Of a stretch of DNA of 64,000 nt, positions 25,808-34,999 are shown piece after piece. How positions within the stretch are numbered: position 1 is the stretch's first letter; each line of letters opens with the position of its first letter. The translations under genes and the position numbers were made by a program. Source of the stretch: JBEVOS01 sp044226655 (GTDB lineage Bacteria; Pseudomonadota; Alphaproteobacteria; Caulobacterales; Aquidulcibacteraceae); assembly GCA_044226655.1 (NCBI GenBank), contig JBGAGO010000001.1, forward strand, positions 1,116,001 to 1,180,000, given 5' to 3'. The notes beneath the pieces are model-generated. The model searched no databases. It saw nothing but the letters and a program-made list of their open reading frames with translations, and was not told the origin of the DNA.

Positions 25808-28195
25808 CTACCGCAATCGCGCTGCCAAGCCCTCATAATATTGAAGCTTGTCGAGCATCGCGGGGTCTAGAATAGTCTGCGCGGCCTCGCTCATTTTTGT
25901 GAGGGCTTCGTGCAAGAGATAAACTCCTTGCCCTCGCTGTTGCAGCCTTAGAGCCACGTCACAGAGGGTGTTATAGGAAAATTTGTCCATTGGATGTTGT
26001 TCAATATTTCGCATTGCTTGTTCATAGGCCCGTCTCAATAGAGCCACGCGATCGCCTTCCGAAATATCTGATGTGCGTTCGGATCTTTCGACCAATAAGC
26101 GGACCTTGTAGCGGTCGAGTGGAGCGTCAGCGCCCACCGCTTCGTGCGCATTCCGCAATACGTATTCAGCCTGCTCAAGATCGAATTCCAATAGCTCTCT
26201 AATATAGCGATGCCATGGAATGCGTTCGCCCGGCGCAATCTCTATCAGACGCTTGTACAGATCTATTCGGGCGCGCGCATCTCCAAGTCGTCCTATACCA
26301 TGATCCTGGTCGCAAATTGCGCGCAATGTTTGCAGTTCGATCGGCTGCGCCAAATTCATATGCTCAATGATCATTTCAAAGAGGGATTGAAGCTCCTCAA
26401 TGCCTGAAAACTTGTACTCAGCGATCTTCCGCGCAATTACAAGATGGCGCGTGGCCCACCCATAAATCCCTTTAACAGGCGATATATCGTATTCGTCGAC
26501 GATCCCTGACAACCCTATCAAAACCGCTTGCACTTCTGAGGGGTTCATCCCGAGCATCCGAATTATCAACTGCCGATGGACCCTTGTCCCCACCGCCTCT
26601 AGCGCCGACACATAGCGGTAATATTCTTGAGAGTGAGTTGGTAGCTCCTCGTACTCTCGTAGGATGATCGTATCGAGACTCTCGTTGGCAAAGATGTTCT
26701 TTAGACACACAAACATGTCCGCTCCGCACTTTTGGCGCAGCCGCTCAAACTGACGGGGCCTTGTCAGTTGCCGGAACTCACTCGTAACCAATGGAGTGAC
26801 GGCCGCGCTAAACTCGACTAAGTTTAGGAGTGAGCGTATCTCAGCGTCCTCTAGTCGCGACAGCTCCACAATTCGGCCGTGCCGGAAGAGATGCGGACTC
26901 TTTATCCGCGGCGCCCAGTGTGCAGCATTTGCGGTGAGGACAACCTTTAGCGCGGGCTGATCGATAGTCGCGAGGTGATTGGCGAGCGCATTTATTGCCC
27001 TCATGTGGTTCGTGCATTCGTCTATGACGAGCACAGATAGTTCTCCAGCGGTCCGAAGGTCGCGCTCGTATTTTATCCATGCGCGGTGATCGAATAAGAA
27101 ATCGCGCCGATGCTCCCACACGCGGATACTATCGTCGAAAAGCGCCAAGCCGATCTGTCGGGCAAAGGTAGTTTTGCCGACGCCTGCAGAGCCAACAATT
27201 GTCAGGAAGCGGTCACCTTCTTGCAATCGTTGAACGCATTCCTTTGTCAAAACTCTTTCAAACGTCGCATTTGCTCGAACGTCGGCGTAACTTGCGGGTG
27301 CTCCGTTAAACATGCGGAGCACCTCTGGTGGAAGTGTCGCTGCTGCGCCAGCGTCAACTACCGTGCTGATCAGGTTTGTCGGAAGATCGATTGCGTTTGT
27401 TTGAACCGTGTGCGCGACCGGCCGTTCGCGGGAGTTTAGCTGATGAATAAATTCGTCGATTCCGCCGAAGGCAATTCTCGCGCCTTTGTCTTCGAGAAGA
27501 GGCGCTCGAAGATCGTCAGGATCATAAACAAGGACATACAGGTGCCCCGGTGAACCTTCGGTCTTAGCGGCCAGAGTCTGCTTGACGAGTTCACCGAGAT
27601 GCCTGTCGCGCAGCGATTGGCCCAAGACCAGAACGTCGCCGCTCAAGAAGGCCGCGCCAAGGTTCGCAAACAGCGTCTGTCTGTAACTTTTGTATGTTTC
27701 GTAATCTTCTTCGGTGAGGATCATCGATCCTTTGTGGCCGAGCGTCTCGTCCCGGCTAATGCATCCGTGCAGCTTGAATAGGCGATCGCCTAGCGTGCCT
27801 TCTGAAGAGCTAAAATCAAAATTGGACCGTACCGGAACGAACGGGATTTGGTTTGCAGTGTATGCATCTTCGAGAATCTTATCGAAGTTTGTCGTGTACA
27901 TTCCCGCCCACTGAAAACGGGGCAGCGCTAACAGGCCGCCTGTTGCCTTGAGGCCTGTCAGGCGTGTGACGATCGCTTTGACGACGGGGGCCCGTTCGTG
28001 GCGGCGCACCAGAATGCTTGCGGTTTCGAGTAAGTCTTCGCTTTGAGGCGCACTCTTTGCGACTTCCTTCCAGAGCAACTTGCTAAGATCGGCACCGCTT
28101 GGCGCACCGGAAGGGATGGATGCACCGGCACCTAACAATAGCGTGCAACGCTCTGGTTCGATGGCGGCGCATAAGGAATTCAGCGGAATCGGCAT
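25808..28195 (-). CDS. SIR2 - P-loop NTPase - helical repeat protein (Avs5-like candidate anti-phage protein)
   Basis: The 795-residue protein starts with a SIR2-type NADase domain (about 1-290) with LLLGAGASIPSG (Gly22-Ser26), TTNFD (101-105), KLHGCIS with His143, and the GQSLRDRHL segment near 192. A P-loop NTPase follows: Walker A GSAGVGKTT (335-343) and Walker B VLVIDE (388-393), as in STAND ATPases. The C-terminal 350 residues are helical, TPR-like. This order matches SIR2-STAND defence proteins (AVAST type 5). ATG 28195 has GGAG 6 nt ahead. GC and codon use (ATA, TTA) differ clearly from neighbours, so it was probably acquired. It stands alone between nrdA and a thioesterase gene. Confidence 0.82.
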   Translation of the reverse strand: MPIPLNSLCAAIEPERCTLLLGAGASIPSGAPSGADLSKLLWKEVAKSAPQSEDLLETASILVRRHERAPVVKAIVTRLTGLKATGGLLALPRFQWAGMYTTNFDKILEDAYTANQIPFVPVRSNFDFSSSEGTLGDRLFKLHGCISRDETLGHKGSMILTEEDYETYKSYRQTLFANLGAAFLSGDVLVLGQSLRDRHLGELVKQTLAAKTEGSPGHLYVLVYDPDDLRAPLLEDKGARIAFGGIDEFIHQLNSRERPVAHTVQTNAIDLPTNLISTVVDAGAAATLPPEVLRMFNGAPASYADVRANATFERVLTKECVQRLQEGDRFLTIVGSAGVGKTTFARQIGLALFDDSIRVWEHRRDFLFDHRAWIKYERDLRTAGELSVLVIDECTNHMRAINALANHLATIDQPALKVVLTANAAHWAPRIKSPHLFRHGRIVELSRLEDAEIRSLLNLVEFSAAVTPLVTSEFRQLTRPRQFERLRQKCGADMFVCLKNIFANESLDTIILREYEELPTHSQEYYRYVSALEAVGTRVHRQLIIRMLGMNPSEVQAVLIGLSGIVDEYDISPVKGIYGWATRHLVIARKIAEYKFSGIEELQSLFEMIIEHMNLAQPIELQTLRAICDQDHGIGRLGDARARIDLYKRLIEIAPGERIPWHRYIRELLEFDLEQAEYVLRNAHEAVGADAPLDRYKVRLLVERSERTSDISEGDRVALLRRAYEQAMRNIEQHPMDKFSYNTLCDVALRLQQRGQGVYLLHEALTKMSEAAQTILDPAMLDKLQYYEGLAARLR

Positions 28196-28263
28196 GCCAC
28201 ACTCCGAACGGAGCATGACGAATCGCAAGCTCGACTGCAACTAGCGGTAAAGCTCCTGGCCAA

Positions 28264-28286
28264 GGCACCGTGACGCCACGGGTGCC
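28264..28286 (-). terminator. Hairpin after nrdA
   Basis: GGCACCGTG and CACGGGTGCC pair around ACGC with one bulge, about 11 nt after the nrdA stop (minus strand). No T-tract follows. It separates nrdA from the SIR2 gene downstream. Confidence 0.5.
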
Positions 28287-28296
28287 AGTCAAGGCC

Positions 28297-30168
28297 TCAC
28301 TGGCACGCCAGACATTCCTCGTAATCCGTCTTTTCCTTCAGCACTGGCGTATTCGCGTCGGCCTTGAGCTCTTCGCCGCCGGCGAAGCCGGCGCGTTGGA
28401 CGGACTTGCTGCGGCAATAATAGAGGCTCTTCACGCCGCGCTCCCAGGCCATCCAGTGCAGCATGTGGAGGTCCCATTTATCGACGTCGCCGGGCAGGAA
28501 GACGTTGAGCGATTGGGATTGGCAGATCAGCGGCGTGCGATCGGCCGCGAGTTCGATGATCCAGCGCTGATCGATTTCGAACGCGGTCTTGAACACGTCC
28601 TTTTCGTACTCGTCGAGGAAATCGAGGTGCTGCACCGAGCCTTCGTTGGCCAGGATCGATTGCCAGGTCGCGTCAGTGTTGCGGCCCTTCTCGTCGAGCA
28701 GCTTTTCGAGGAAGGGGTTCTTCACCGCGAACGAGCCCGAGAGCGTCTTGTGCGTGTAGATGTTGGCCGGGATCGGCTCGATGCCGGCGCTGGTGCCGCC
28801 GCAGATGATCGAGATCGAAGCCGTCGGCGCGATCGCGAGCTTGTGCGAGAAGCGCGCCTTCACGCCGCGCTCTTCCGCATCCGGGCAGGAGCCGCGCTCA
28901 AGCGCGAGCTTCACGCTCGCCGCATCCGCGCCGCGGCGGATGTTCTTGAACATTTTGAGGTTCCACACCTTCGCCATCGCCGATTCCATGGCGACGTTCT
29001 GGCTTTGCAGGAAGGAGTGGAAGCCCATCAGGCCGAGGCCCACCGAACGTTCGCGCATCGCGGCATAGACCGCGCGCTCCATTTCCGGCGGCGCGCGTTC
29101 GATGAAATCGGTCAGCACATTGTCGAGGAAGCGGAACACGTCTTCCAGGAATTGCTCATCCTTCTCCCATTCGAGGAATTTTTCCGCGTTGAGCGAGGAG
29201 AGGCAGCACACCGCGGTGCGCTCGCGGCCATTATGATCCAACCCGGTATGGAGCATAATCTCCGAGCACAGATTTGACTGGCGCACTTTGAGGCCGAGAT
29301 CGCGCTGATGCTTCGGCATCTGCTTGTTCACTGTGTCGGAGAAGATGATGTAGGGCTCGCCCGTCTGCAGGCGGAGTTCGAGGATTTTCTGCCAAAGCTT
29401 GCGCGCATTGACCGAGCGCAGCTCCGCGCCGTCCTTCGGCGACCGCAGCGCAAAAGGCAGATCGTCCGCCACCGCGTGCATGAATTCATCGGTGATGTTG
29501 ATGCCGTGGTGAAGGTTGAGGCTCTTGCGGTTGAAATCGCCGGCGGCTTTGCGGATTTCGAGGAATTCCTCGATCTCGGGATGGTGGATGTCGAGATAGA
29601 CGGCCGCCGAACCGCGCCGCAGCGAACCTTGGCTGATCGCCAACGTCAGCGAATCCATCACGCGGATGAACGGGATGATCCCGCTGGTCTGCCCGTTCTG
29701 GCCGACCTTTTCGCCGATGGAACGGACGCCGCCCCAATAGGTGCCGATGCCGCCGCCGTTCGAGGCCAGCCACACGTTCTCGTTCCACACGTCCATGATG
29801 TGATCGAGGCTGTCGCCGACGGAGTTGAGGAAGCAAGAAATCGGCAGGCCGCGCTCGGCGCCGCCATTGGAGAGCACGGGCGTGGCCGGCATGAACCAGA
29901 GCTTGGAGATGTAATCGTAGATGCGCTGGGCGTGATCGAGATCGTCGGCGTAGGCGGTCGCGACGCGCGCGAACATGTCCTGATAGGACTCGCCGGGCAG
30001 CAAATAGCGGTCCTGCAAGGTCGTCTTGCCGAAATCGGTCAGGAGCGCGTCGCGCGAAGGATCGATCACGAGCTGCTCGACCACTTTGAGCGGGCGCAGC
30101 GCCTTGGGCTTGCCGCGATGAGGCGCTGGCTTTTGAAGCTTCTCGACCGTTCCCGCCCGCGCCTGCAT
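28297..30168 (-). CDS. nrdA: Ribonucleoside-diphosphate reductase, alpha subunit
   Basis: The 623-residue subunit reduces ribonucleotides to deoxyribonucleotides. Active-site cysteines are visible: Cys112 in PISCFLNSVGDS, the radical-site Cys in NLCSEI, CCLSSLN, and the C-terminal redox pair in EECLACQ. It lacks the roughly 90-residue N-terminal ATP-cone of E. coli NrdA, so overall activity control must lie elsewhere. ATG 30168 is 6 nt after AAGGAG; an ATG two codons earlier abuts that site. An NrdR box stands upstream. No nrdB follows; the SIR2 gene occupies that position. Confidence 0.95.
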   Translation of the reverse strand: MQARAGTVEKLQKPAPHRGKPKALRPLKVVEQLVIDPSRDALLTDFGKTTLQDRYLLPGESYQDMFARVATAYADDLDHAQRIYDYISKLWFMPATPVLSNGGAERGLPISCFLNSVGDSLDHIMDVWNENVWLASNGGGIGTYWGGVRSIGEKVGQNGQTSGIIPFIRVMDSLTLAISQGSLRRGSAAVYLDIHHPEIEEFLEIRKAAGDFNRKSLNLHHGINITDEFMHAVADDLPFALRSPKDGAELRSVNARKLWQKILELRLQTGEPYIIFSDTVNKQMPKHQRDLGLKVRQSNLCSEIMLHTGLDHNGRERTAVCCLSSLNAEKFLEWEKDEQFLEDVFRFLDNVLTDFIERAPPEMERAVYAAMRERSVGLGLMGFHSFLQSQNVAMESAMAKVWNLKMFKNIRRGADAASVKLALERGSCPDAEERGVKARFSHKLAIAPTASISIICGGTSAGIEPIPANIYTHKTLSGSFAVKNPFLEKLLDEKGRNTDATWQSILANEGSVQHLDFLDEYEKDVFKTAFEIDQRWIIELAADRTPLICQSQSLNVFLPGDVDKWDLHMLHWMAWERGVKSLYYCRSKSVQRAGFAGGEELKADANTPVLKEKTDYEECLACQ

Positions 30169-30215
30169 TCGCATCTCCTTTACGCCCTTTTAACCAGAGT
30201 CGCTTCTGGCCGAAG

Positions 30216-30264
30216 CGCTTCATCTGGTAGGGCCTTCGTCGTGGCTACCGCTATATATAGTGAC
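30216..30264 (-). promoter_or_regulatory. NrdR operator region before nrdA
   Basis: CTATATATAGTG at 30251-30262 fits the NrdR box core CWATATATWGTG exactly. A degenerate second copy (CTTCATCTGGTA, starting 30218) lies 33 bp away, three helical turns, the usual spacing of paired NrdR boxes. NrdR represses ribonucleotide reductase genes when ATP/dATP is bound. The core also contains TATATA and may overlap the -10 element. Confidence 0.75.
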
Positions 30265-30546
30265 GACAACTCCTAACGCCTTGTCTACGGGCAGGGGCAC
30301 TTACCCTCATTTTTTTCCTTGCCTGGGGGTTAATGTGGGGAGGGCCAGGCAAGGGGAAAGTAATCCGCGGCCGGAAAATCGGGTGCTTCGCGCCGGACCT
30401 GTTAGGACCCGATTGAGGAATCGGGGCCGCTGTCCAAAAGGCCCGCGACGCCGGCGCCACCTCAGGGTGAAAGGACCGGGTTTGCGCCTTGGGATTCGCC
30501 CGAATCGGGTCCGCGAGATTCGCGCGATCTGTGGTAGAGTCCCGCG
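30265..30546. other. Palindrome-rich intergenic region before the cyclase gene
   Basis: The gap between nrdA control and the cyclase start has no credible gene but much structure. CCTTGCCTGG/CCAGGCAAGG (30317-30326 with 30345-30354) makes a 10-bp stem, preceded by a T-tract. AATCGGGT (30377) pairs with ACCCGATT (30407), and CCCGATT-GAGG-AATCGGG (30408-30425) forms an alternative. AATCGGG recurs at 30503, so copies at 30377, 30419 and 30503 are 42 and 84 bp apart. It may hold an operator array, a structured 5' leader or a small RNA. Confidence 0.45.
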
Positions 30547-32544
30547 GTGAGCCCGAGCCCCGTGACCGCAGAAAGGCGCATCGCCGTGATCGCGTCCGCG
30601 GACCTCGCCGGCTATTCGCGGCTGAGTGAGCGCGACGAGCCGGCGGCCTTCACCCGCGTCGTGGACATGCGGGCGCAGGCGCGTGAGGTCCTGGCCAGCC
30701 GGGGCGGGCGCATTTTCAACACCGCCGGCGACGGCCTGATGATCGAATTTGCGAGCGCGAGCGGGGCGCTCGAAGCGGCCATCGAGCTGCTCGCGGACAT
30801 CTCCGACCTCCGGCTCGGCCTGCATCTGGGCGAGGTCGCGCTCGCCGAAGGCGGCGATCTCCTCGGCCATGGCGTCAATGTCGCAGCGCGCCTGCAGCAG
30901 GCCGCGCCGCGCAATGGGGCGCTGGTCTCGGCCGATCTCCAGCGTGCGATTCGCGGGCCGCTTGCGCAGAGGCTGGTGCGGCGCGGGCCGATGCGGCTCG
31001 ACAAGATGGACGAGACGGTCGACGTCTTCGCGCTCGCCGCGCCGCCGCCGGGGACGGACGGCGCGCCCGGCCTCAAGCCGCAGCTCGCCGTGCTGGCCTT
31101 CGATAACCTCTCCGGCGATCCGGACATGGTCTATTTCTCGGACGGTCTCTCGGAAGAGATCCTGCAGGCCATCACGGCCAATTGCTCGATCCAGACCATG
31201 GCGCGCTCGTCGAGCTTTCAATTCCGCGGCGCGGAAAAGCGCGTCGCCAACATCGCGCAATGGCTGCGCGCGACTCACATTCTCGACGGCTCGGTGCGGC
31301 GCAGCGGCTCACGCGTGCGGATCACGGCGCAATTGATCGAATGCGCGTCGCAGGCGGTGATCTGGTCGGAACGCTTCGATCGCGAGCTGAGCGACGTGTT
31401 CGCGCTGCAGGATGAGATCGCGCTCGCGGTCGCCACGGCGATGAATGCGACGTTCACGTCTGCAGGACCGCAAGCGCCCATCGATCCCACGGCCTATGAT
31501 CTTTATCTGCGCGCAGGCTGGCCGCCGCATAAGCCGCCGCACGAGCTTCGCGCGGGCATAGCCTTGCTCGAAGCGGCGGTTGAACGCGCGCCCGATTTCA
31601 CGCTCGCGCGCGGCCGTCTCGCCTGCTTCCAGGGCTGGCTGATGCAATATGCGAGCGGCGCCGAAGTCGACGCGCTCCATGCCGCCGCCGAAGCCAATGC
31701 CCGTGCAACGCTCGCTGCTGTTCCGAACGAGCCCGGCGCCGCGATGGCGATGCTCGCGCTCGCCAAGGAGACCTGGGATCATTGCGAACGCGAGCGCTGG
31801 GCGAAGGCGGCGGTGCAGGGCGGCGCCAGCGGCATCGGGCTGGCGGGCTATGCCGTGTTCCTGCTGGATGTCGGGCGCCAGCGCGATTCCGTCGAAGCAG
31901 CGCAGCAACATTTCCGCAATCATCCCGGCCGCGCGCCGGATGCGCAGCTCGTGGGCTGGACGCTCCTGCACAGCGGGCGCCTAGCCGAAGCGCGGGCTGT
32001 GATGGAGGACGCGCTCGCCCGCTGGCCGGACGCCGAGCGCATCGCCGGCAATCTCGTGGTCTGCGCAGCGCGCCAAGGCGATTGGGCGCGCGTCGATGAG
32101 ATGATGGCGCCGGATCGATTGGCGCGGTTTCCGTTCGGCGAGCTCGAACAAATCATGCGCAGCGTTATTCCGATTCTGCGCGGCGAGCCTGAAGCGCGCG
32201 CCGCGCCGATCGCCGCGGCGCGCGCGATGTTTGAGCGCTCCGGCCGCGCCTTTTCCGAGACGCTCGCCTATGCGGCCCATTGCGGCGACCTTGATGAGGC
32301 GCTTGAGATCGGGCGCAAAGCGGATTTTACGCCGAGCGCGCGCCTGCGCGCGTGGCGCGGCGATATCGCCCGCTATCTCGCGCCCCTGTTCGATGTCGGC
32401 CTGCCGGAGATCCGCCAGGATCCGCGCTTCGTGGAGATTTGTGCGCGCGTGGGCCTCGTCGACTATTGGCGCCGAACGGACGCTTGGCCCGATTGTGTGG
32501 ATGAGGTTCCGTACGACTTTCGCGCCGCCTGCGCGAAGCTTTAG
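30547..32544 (+). CDS. Class III adenylate/guanylate cyclase with TolB-like and TPR domains
   Basis: The 665-residue protein starts at GTG. The N-terminal cyclase domain (about 1-165) has metal aspartates Asp19 (ASADLAGYS) and Asp62 (NTAGDGLMIEF) and the GHGVNVAARLQ transition-state motif. A TolB-like region follows (KPQLAVLAFDNLSGDPDM, FSDGLSEEILQAI, LRATHILDGSVRRSG; about 180-310). The C-terminal half consists of TPR-like helices. There is no transmembrane segment. Such proteins are common in alphaproteobacteria; the input is usually unknown. Product could be cAMP or cGMP. The upstream palindromes may control it. Confidence 0.88.
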   Translation: MSPSPVTAERRIAVIASADLAGYSRLSERDEPAAFTRVVDMRAQAREVLASRGGRIFNTAGDGLMIEFASASGALEAAIELLADISDLRLGLHLGEVALAEGGDLLGHGVNVAARLQQAAPRNGALVSADLQRAIRGPLAQRLVRRGPMRLDKMDETVDVFALAAPPPGTDGAPGLKPQLAVLAFDNLSGDPDMVYFSDGLSEEILQAITANCSIQTMARSSSFQFRGAEKRVANIAQWLRATHILDGSVRRSGSRVRITAQLIECASQAVIWSERFDRELSDVFALQDEIALAVATAMNATFTSAGPQAPIDPTAYDLYLRAGWPPHKPPHELRAGIALLEAAVERAPDFTLARGRLACFQGWLMQYASGAEVDALHAAAEANARATLAAVPNEPGAAMAMLALAKETWDHCERERWAKAAVQGGASGIGLAGYAVFLLDVGRQRDSVEAAQQHFRNHPGRAPDAQLVGWTLLHSGRLAEARAVMEDALARWPDAERIAGNLVVCAARQGDWARVDEMMAPDRLARFPFGELEQIMRSVIPILRGEPEARAAPIAAARAMFERSGRAFSETLAYAAHCGDLDEALEIGRKADFTPSARLRAWRGDIARYLAPLFDVGLPEIRQDPRFVEICARVGLVDYWRRTDAWPDCVDEVPYDFRAACAKL

Positions 32545-32553
32545 TCTCAAACC

Positions 32554-33432
32554 ATGAGCGGGGAGGAAAGCGGGCGCCACGGCGCGGGCGTGGCGGCGGC
32601 GTATGTCGCTTGCGGGGCGGCGCTGTTGGCGTTTGCGCCGATCGGGATGCGCGTCTCGGAGCTGGGCCCGCAGGCGACGGCGTTCTGGCGCTTCGTGTTC
32701 GCGCTGCCCGTGCTGGGAATCGCTTTGGCGCTGACGCCCAACAAGCCCAGCGCGCGTGATGCGGGCGTGTTGGCGGCGGCGGGCGTGTCCTTTGGGCTCG
32801 ATATCGCGCTCTTCCACGCCGCGATCGTGCTCACCACCGTGGCCAACGCGACTTTGTTTTCCAACATGACGCCGATTTTCGCCGCGGCGGCTGGCTATCT
32901 CTTGTTTCGCGAGCGCGTCGGGAGGCTCTACCTGCTGGGTGCGGGCATCGGCGTCGCCGGCGCTGTGCTGCTCGCCATGGCGCGCGCGCGGGCGGGCCAT
33001 GGGACTCAAGGCAATCTCGGCGATGCGCTCGCGCTTGCCTCGGCGTTCTTCTACGCGGGCTATCTGCTGATCGTCGCCTCGGTGCGCAAACGCGTGGACG
33101 TGCGCGCGGTCATGTTCTTCACGACCTTGGCTTCCCTCGCGCTGGTGTTCTGCACGGCGCTCATCATGCACGAATCGTTTTGGCCACAGACCTGGCGCGG
33201 CTGGGCCGTGGTCGCGGGTCTGGGTCTCATTGTACATGTCGGAGGGCAGGGCCTGATCGCCCTTGGCATCGGGCGCCTGCCGATCGCGATCTCGACCGTG
33301 CTGCTCTGGATCCAACCCGTCACGGCCGCGATCATCTCATGGATTTGGTTCGCCGAACCGCTCGGCCCGCTCGCGCTGCTGGGCGCCGCGCTTGTGCTTG
33401 GCGGCGTCTGGATCGTGCAGCGCGCGCGCTAA
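32554..33432 (+). CDS. EamA/DMT family transporter
   Basis: The 292-residue protein has ten hydrophobic segments in two EamA repeats. The second repeat ends with LLWIQPVTAAIISWIWFAEPLGPLALLGAALVLGGVWI, typical of the family, and the first has TTVANATLFSNMTPIFAAAAGYLLFRE. These inner-membrane carriers export amino acids, metabolites or drugs. It starts 9 nt after the cyclase stop on the same strand, so co-transcription is likely. The carried substrate is unknown. Confidence 0.88.
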   Translation: MSGEESGRHGAGVAAAYVACGAALLAFAPIGMRVSELGPQATAFWRFVFALPVLGIALALTPNKPSARDAGVLAAAGVSFGLDIALFHAAIVLTTVANATLFSNMTPIFAAAAGYLLFRERVGRLYLLGAGIGVAGAVLLAMARARAGHGTQGNLGDALALASAFFYAGYLLIVASVRKRVDVRAVMFFTTLASLALVFCTALIMHESFWPQTWRGWAVVAGLGLIVHVGGQGLIALGIGRLPIAISTVLLWIQPVTAAIISWIWFAEPLGPLALLGAALVLGGVWIVQRAR

Positions 33433-33435
33433 GCC

Positions 33436-34206
33436 TCAATCGTGCAGCGGGCGGAACCAGCGCGAGCGCGGGCATGTGACGCCCTCATCGGCATTGCAGA
33501 AATTGAGCGCCCAATAGATTCGCTCGGCGCGGCCGACGAGATTTTCGAACGGCACCGGCCCCATGTCCGAGCGGCTGTCCGCCGAATTGTCGCGATTGTC
33601 GCCCATGAAGAAGAAATAGCCTTCCGGCACGACGTAGGGGCCGTAATTGTCGTAGGGCGAGCCCTGCGGAAAATCATGGATCACGTGGCGCACGCCGTTC
33701 GGCAGCGTCTCTTCGCGCGCGATCACCGATTCCAGGCCGCGATCATGCGACCGGCGCACGAAGGAATGCGGCGGTCCAAGTTCAACGCCCCGGCCGTTGA
33801 TGAACAGGCGCCCATCGCGCACCTCGATCGTGTCGCCGGGCAGGCCAATCAGGCGCTTGATCATCACCTTGTCTTCCTGCGGGTGAATGAACACGACCAC
33901 GTCGCCGCTCGCCGGCATGTGCTCAAGGAAGCGATGCTCGCCCGGCGCGATGAAATTGCCGATATTGAGCGGCAGAGAATAGCGGCTGTAGCCGTAGGAG
34001 AATTTAGAGACGACGACGCGGTCGCCGACCTCCAGCGTCGGCACCATGCTTTCCGACGGAATCGAATAATTGGCGAACGCGGCGGTCGTGAAGGCGAGAT
34101 AGGCCGGAATGATCCACGCCAACGTCTTCACCCAATCCATCAGTTCGGCCTGGATGCGGTCGCCCAGCGGCGGCTTGGCGACGGCGTGCTCTTCTTGCGC
34201 TTGCAT
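33436..34206 (-). CDS. lepB: Signal peptidase I
   Basis: The 256-residue protein removes signal peptides in the periplasm. It has one N-terminal anchor (about 26-46), the nucleophile Ser53 in IPSESMVPTL, the general base Lys117 in KVMIKRLIGLPGD, and the box E region FFMGDNRDNSADSR. The start ATG at 34206 was chosen because the extension in the longer frame is low complexity and out of family. The gene converges with the DMT transporter and is divergent from the EI24-like gene. Confidence 0.95.
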   Translation of the reverse strand: MQAQEEHAVAKPPLGDRIQAELMDWVKTLAWIIPAYLAFTTAAFANYSIPSESMVPTLEVGDRVVVSKFSYGYSRYSLPLNIGNFIAPGEHRFLEHMPASGDVVVFIHPQEDKVMIKRLIGLPGDTIEVRDGRLFINGRGVELGPPHSFVRRSHDRGLESVIAREETLPNGVRHVIHDFPQGSPYDNYGPYVVPEGYFFFMGDNRDNSADSRSDMGPVPFENLVGRAERIYWALNFCNADEGVTCPRSRWFRPLHD

Positions 34207-34309
34207 CAAATTCCCCGGAATAGCTGTGGTTTGAGGCCGCCCGGATAGCCCGTCAAGCGCGCGCGCCAGATGGCTGCATATCCCCGCAGCACAGGAGGGA
34301 AATGGCGTC

Positions 34310-34999
34310 ATGAACGGCTTTGGAGCAGCCTTTGCGGCCCTCGGCGGGGCGTTCGGCGACATCTTTTCGCGCCGCCTCGGTGGGCTGGCGCTGATCTGCA
34401 TCGTGCTGGCCTTCGCGCTCACGATCGGCGCGGCCTGGGCCGCCTTCCGGTATCTCCTGCCGCTCATCCCGCATGCGCAGGGCTGGCTCGGCTGGGTCTA
34501 TGAAGGCGCGACATTGCTTGGCGGCGCCGGCGTGCTGGTGCTTTCCATTCTTCTGATGCCGGCGATCTCGATGTTTCTCGGCGGCCTCCTGTTCGACGTG
34601 GCGGCGGCGCGCGTGGAGAAGGCGGGGTTTCCGCGAGCCGCCAAAGCGCGCCCAATCCCGATCGGAGAAGGCGTGTGGAACGGTCTGCGCATCGCGGGAC
34701 CGGCGCTGGCGCTCAACCTCTTGTCATTGCCCCTGCTGTTCGTGCCGGTGGTGAACCTGGTGTGGTTCCTTGGCCTCAACGGATTTCTGATGGGGCGCGA
34801 ATACGCGACGCTCGCGGCGCTGCGGCGTATGAGCTTTGCGGAAGCGCGCAGCTTTCGCCGGCGCGCCTCGATCGGCGTGTTCGTGATCGGCTTGGTGTGT
34901 TCGATCGTGCCGTTCGTAGCGCCGCTCCTGGGCGCCTCCGCGATGACGCGGTTTACGCTGTCGCGCGGCGCCAGAACAGATAGCGCGAAAGCGTCGTGA
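34310..34999 (+). CDS. EI24/CysZ-like integral membrane protein
   Basis: The 229-residue protein fits the EI24 domain family, with four long hydrophobic segments and the motif GLNGFLMGREYATLAALRRMSFAEA in the second half, plus FLGGLLFDVAAARVE after the second helix. CysZ members take up sulfate; many EI24 proteins have no proven substrate. GGAGGG precedes the ATG. The 3' end overlaps the end of the opposite-strand GNAT gene by 47 nt. Confidence 0.83.
   Translation: MNGFGAAFAALGGAFGDIFSRRLGGLALICIVLAFALTIGAAWAAFRYLLPLIPHAQGWLGWVYEGATLLGGAGVLVLSILLMPAISMFLGGLLFDVAAARVEKAGFPRAAKARPIPIGEGVWNGLRIAGPALALNLLSLPLLFVPVVNLVWFLGLNGFLMGREYATLAALRRMSFAEARSFRRRASIGVFVIGLVCSIVPFVAPLLGASAMTRFTLSRGARTDSAKAS

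Noticed and set aside
30260..30550. 96-codon plus-strand frame before the cyclase gene
   Set aside because: It starts inside the NrdR box, is very Arg/Pro rich, and ends within the cyclase start. The palindromes explain the region better.
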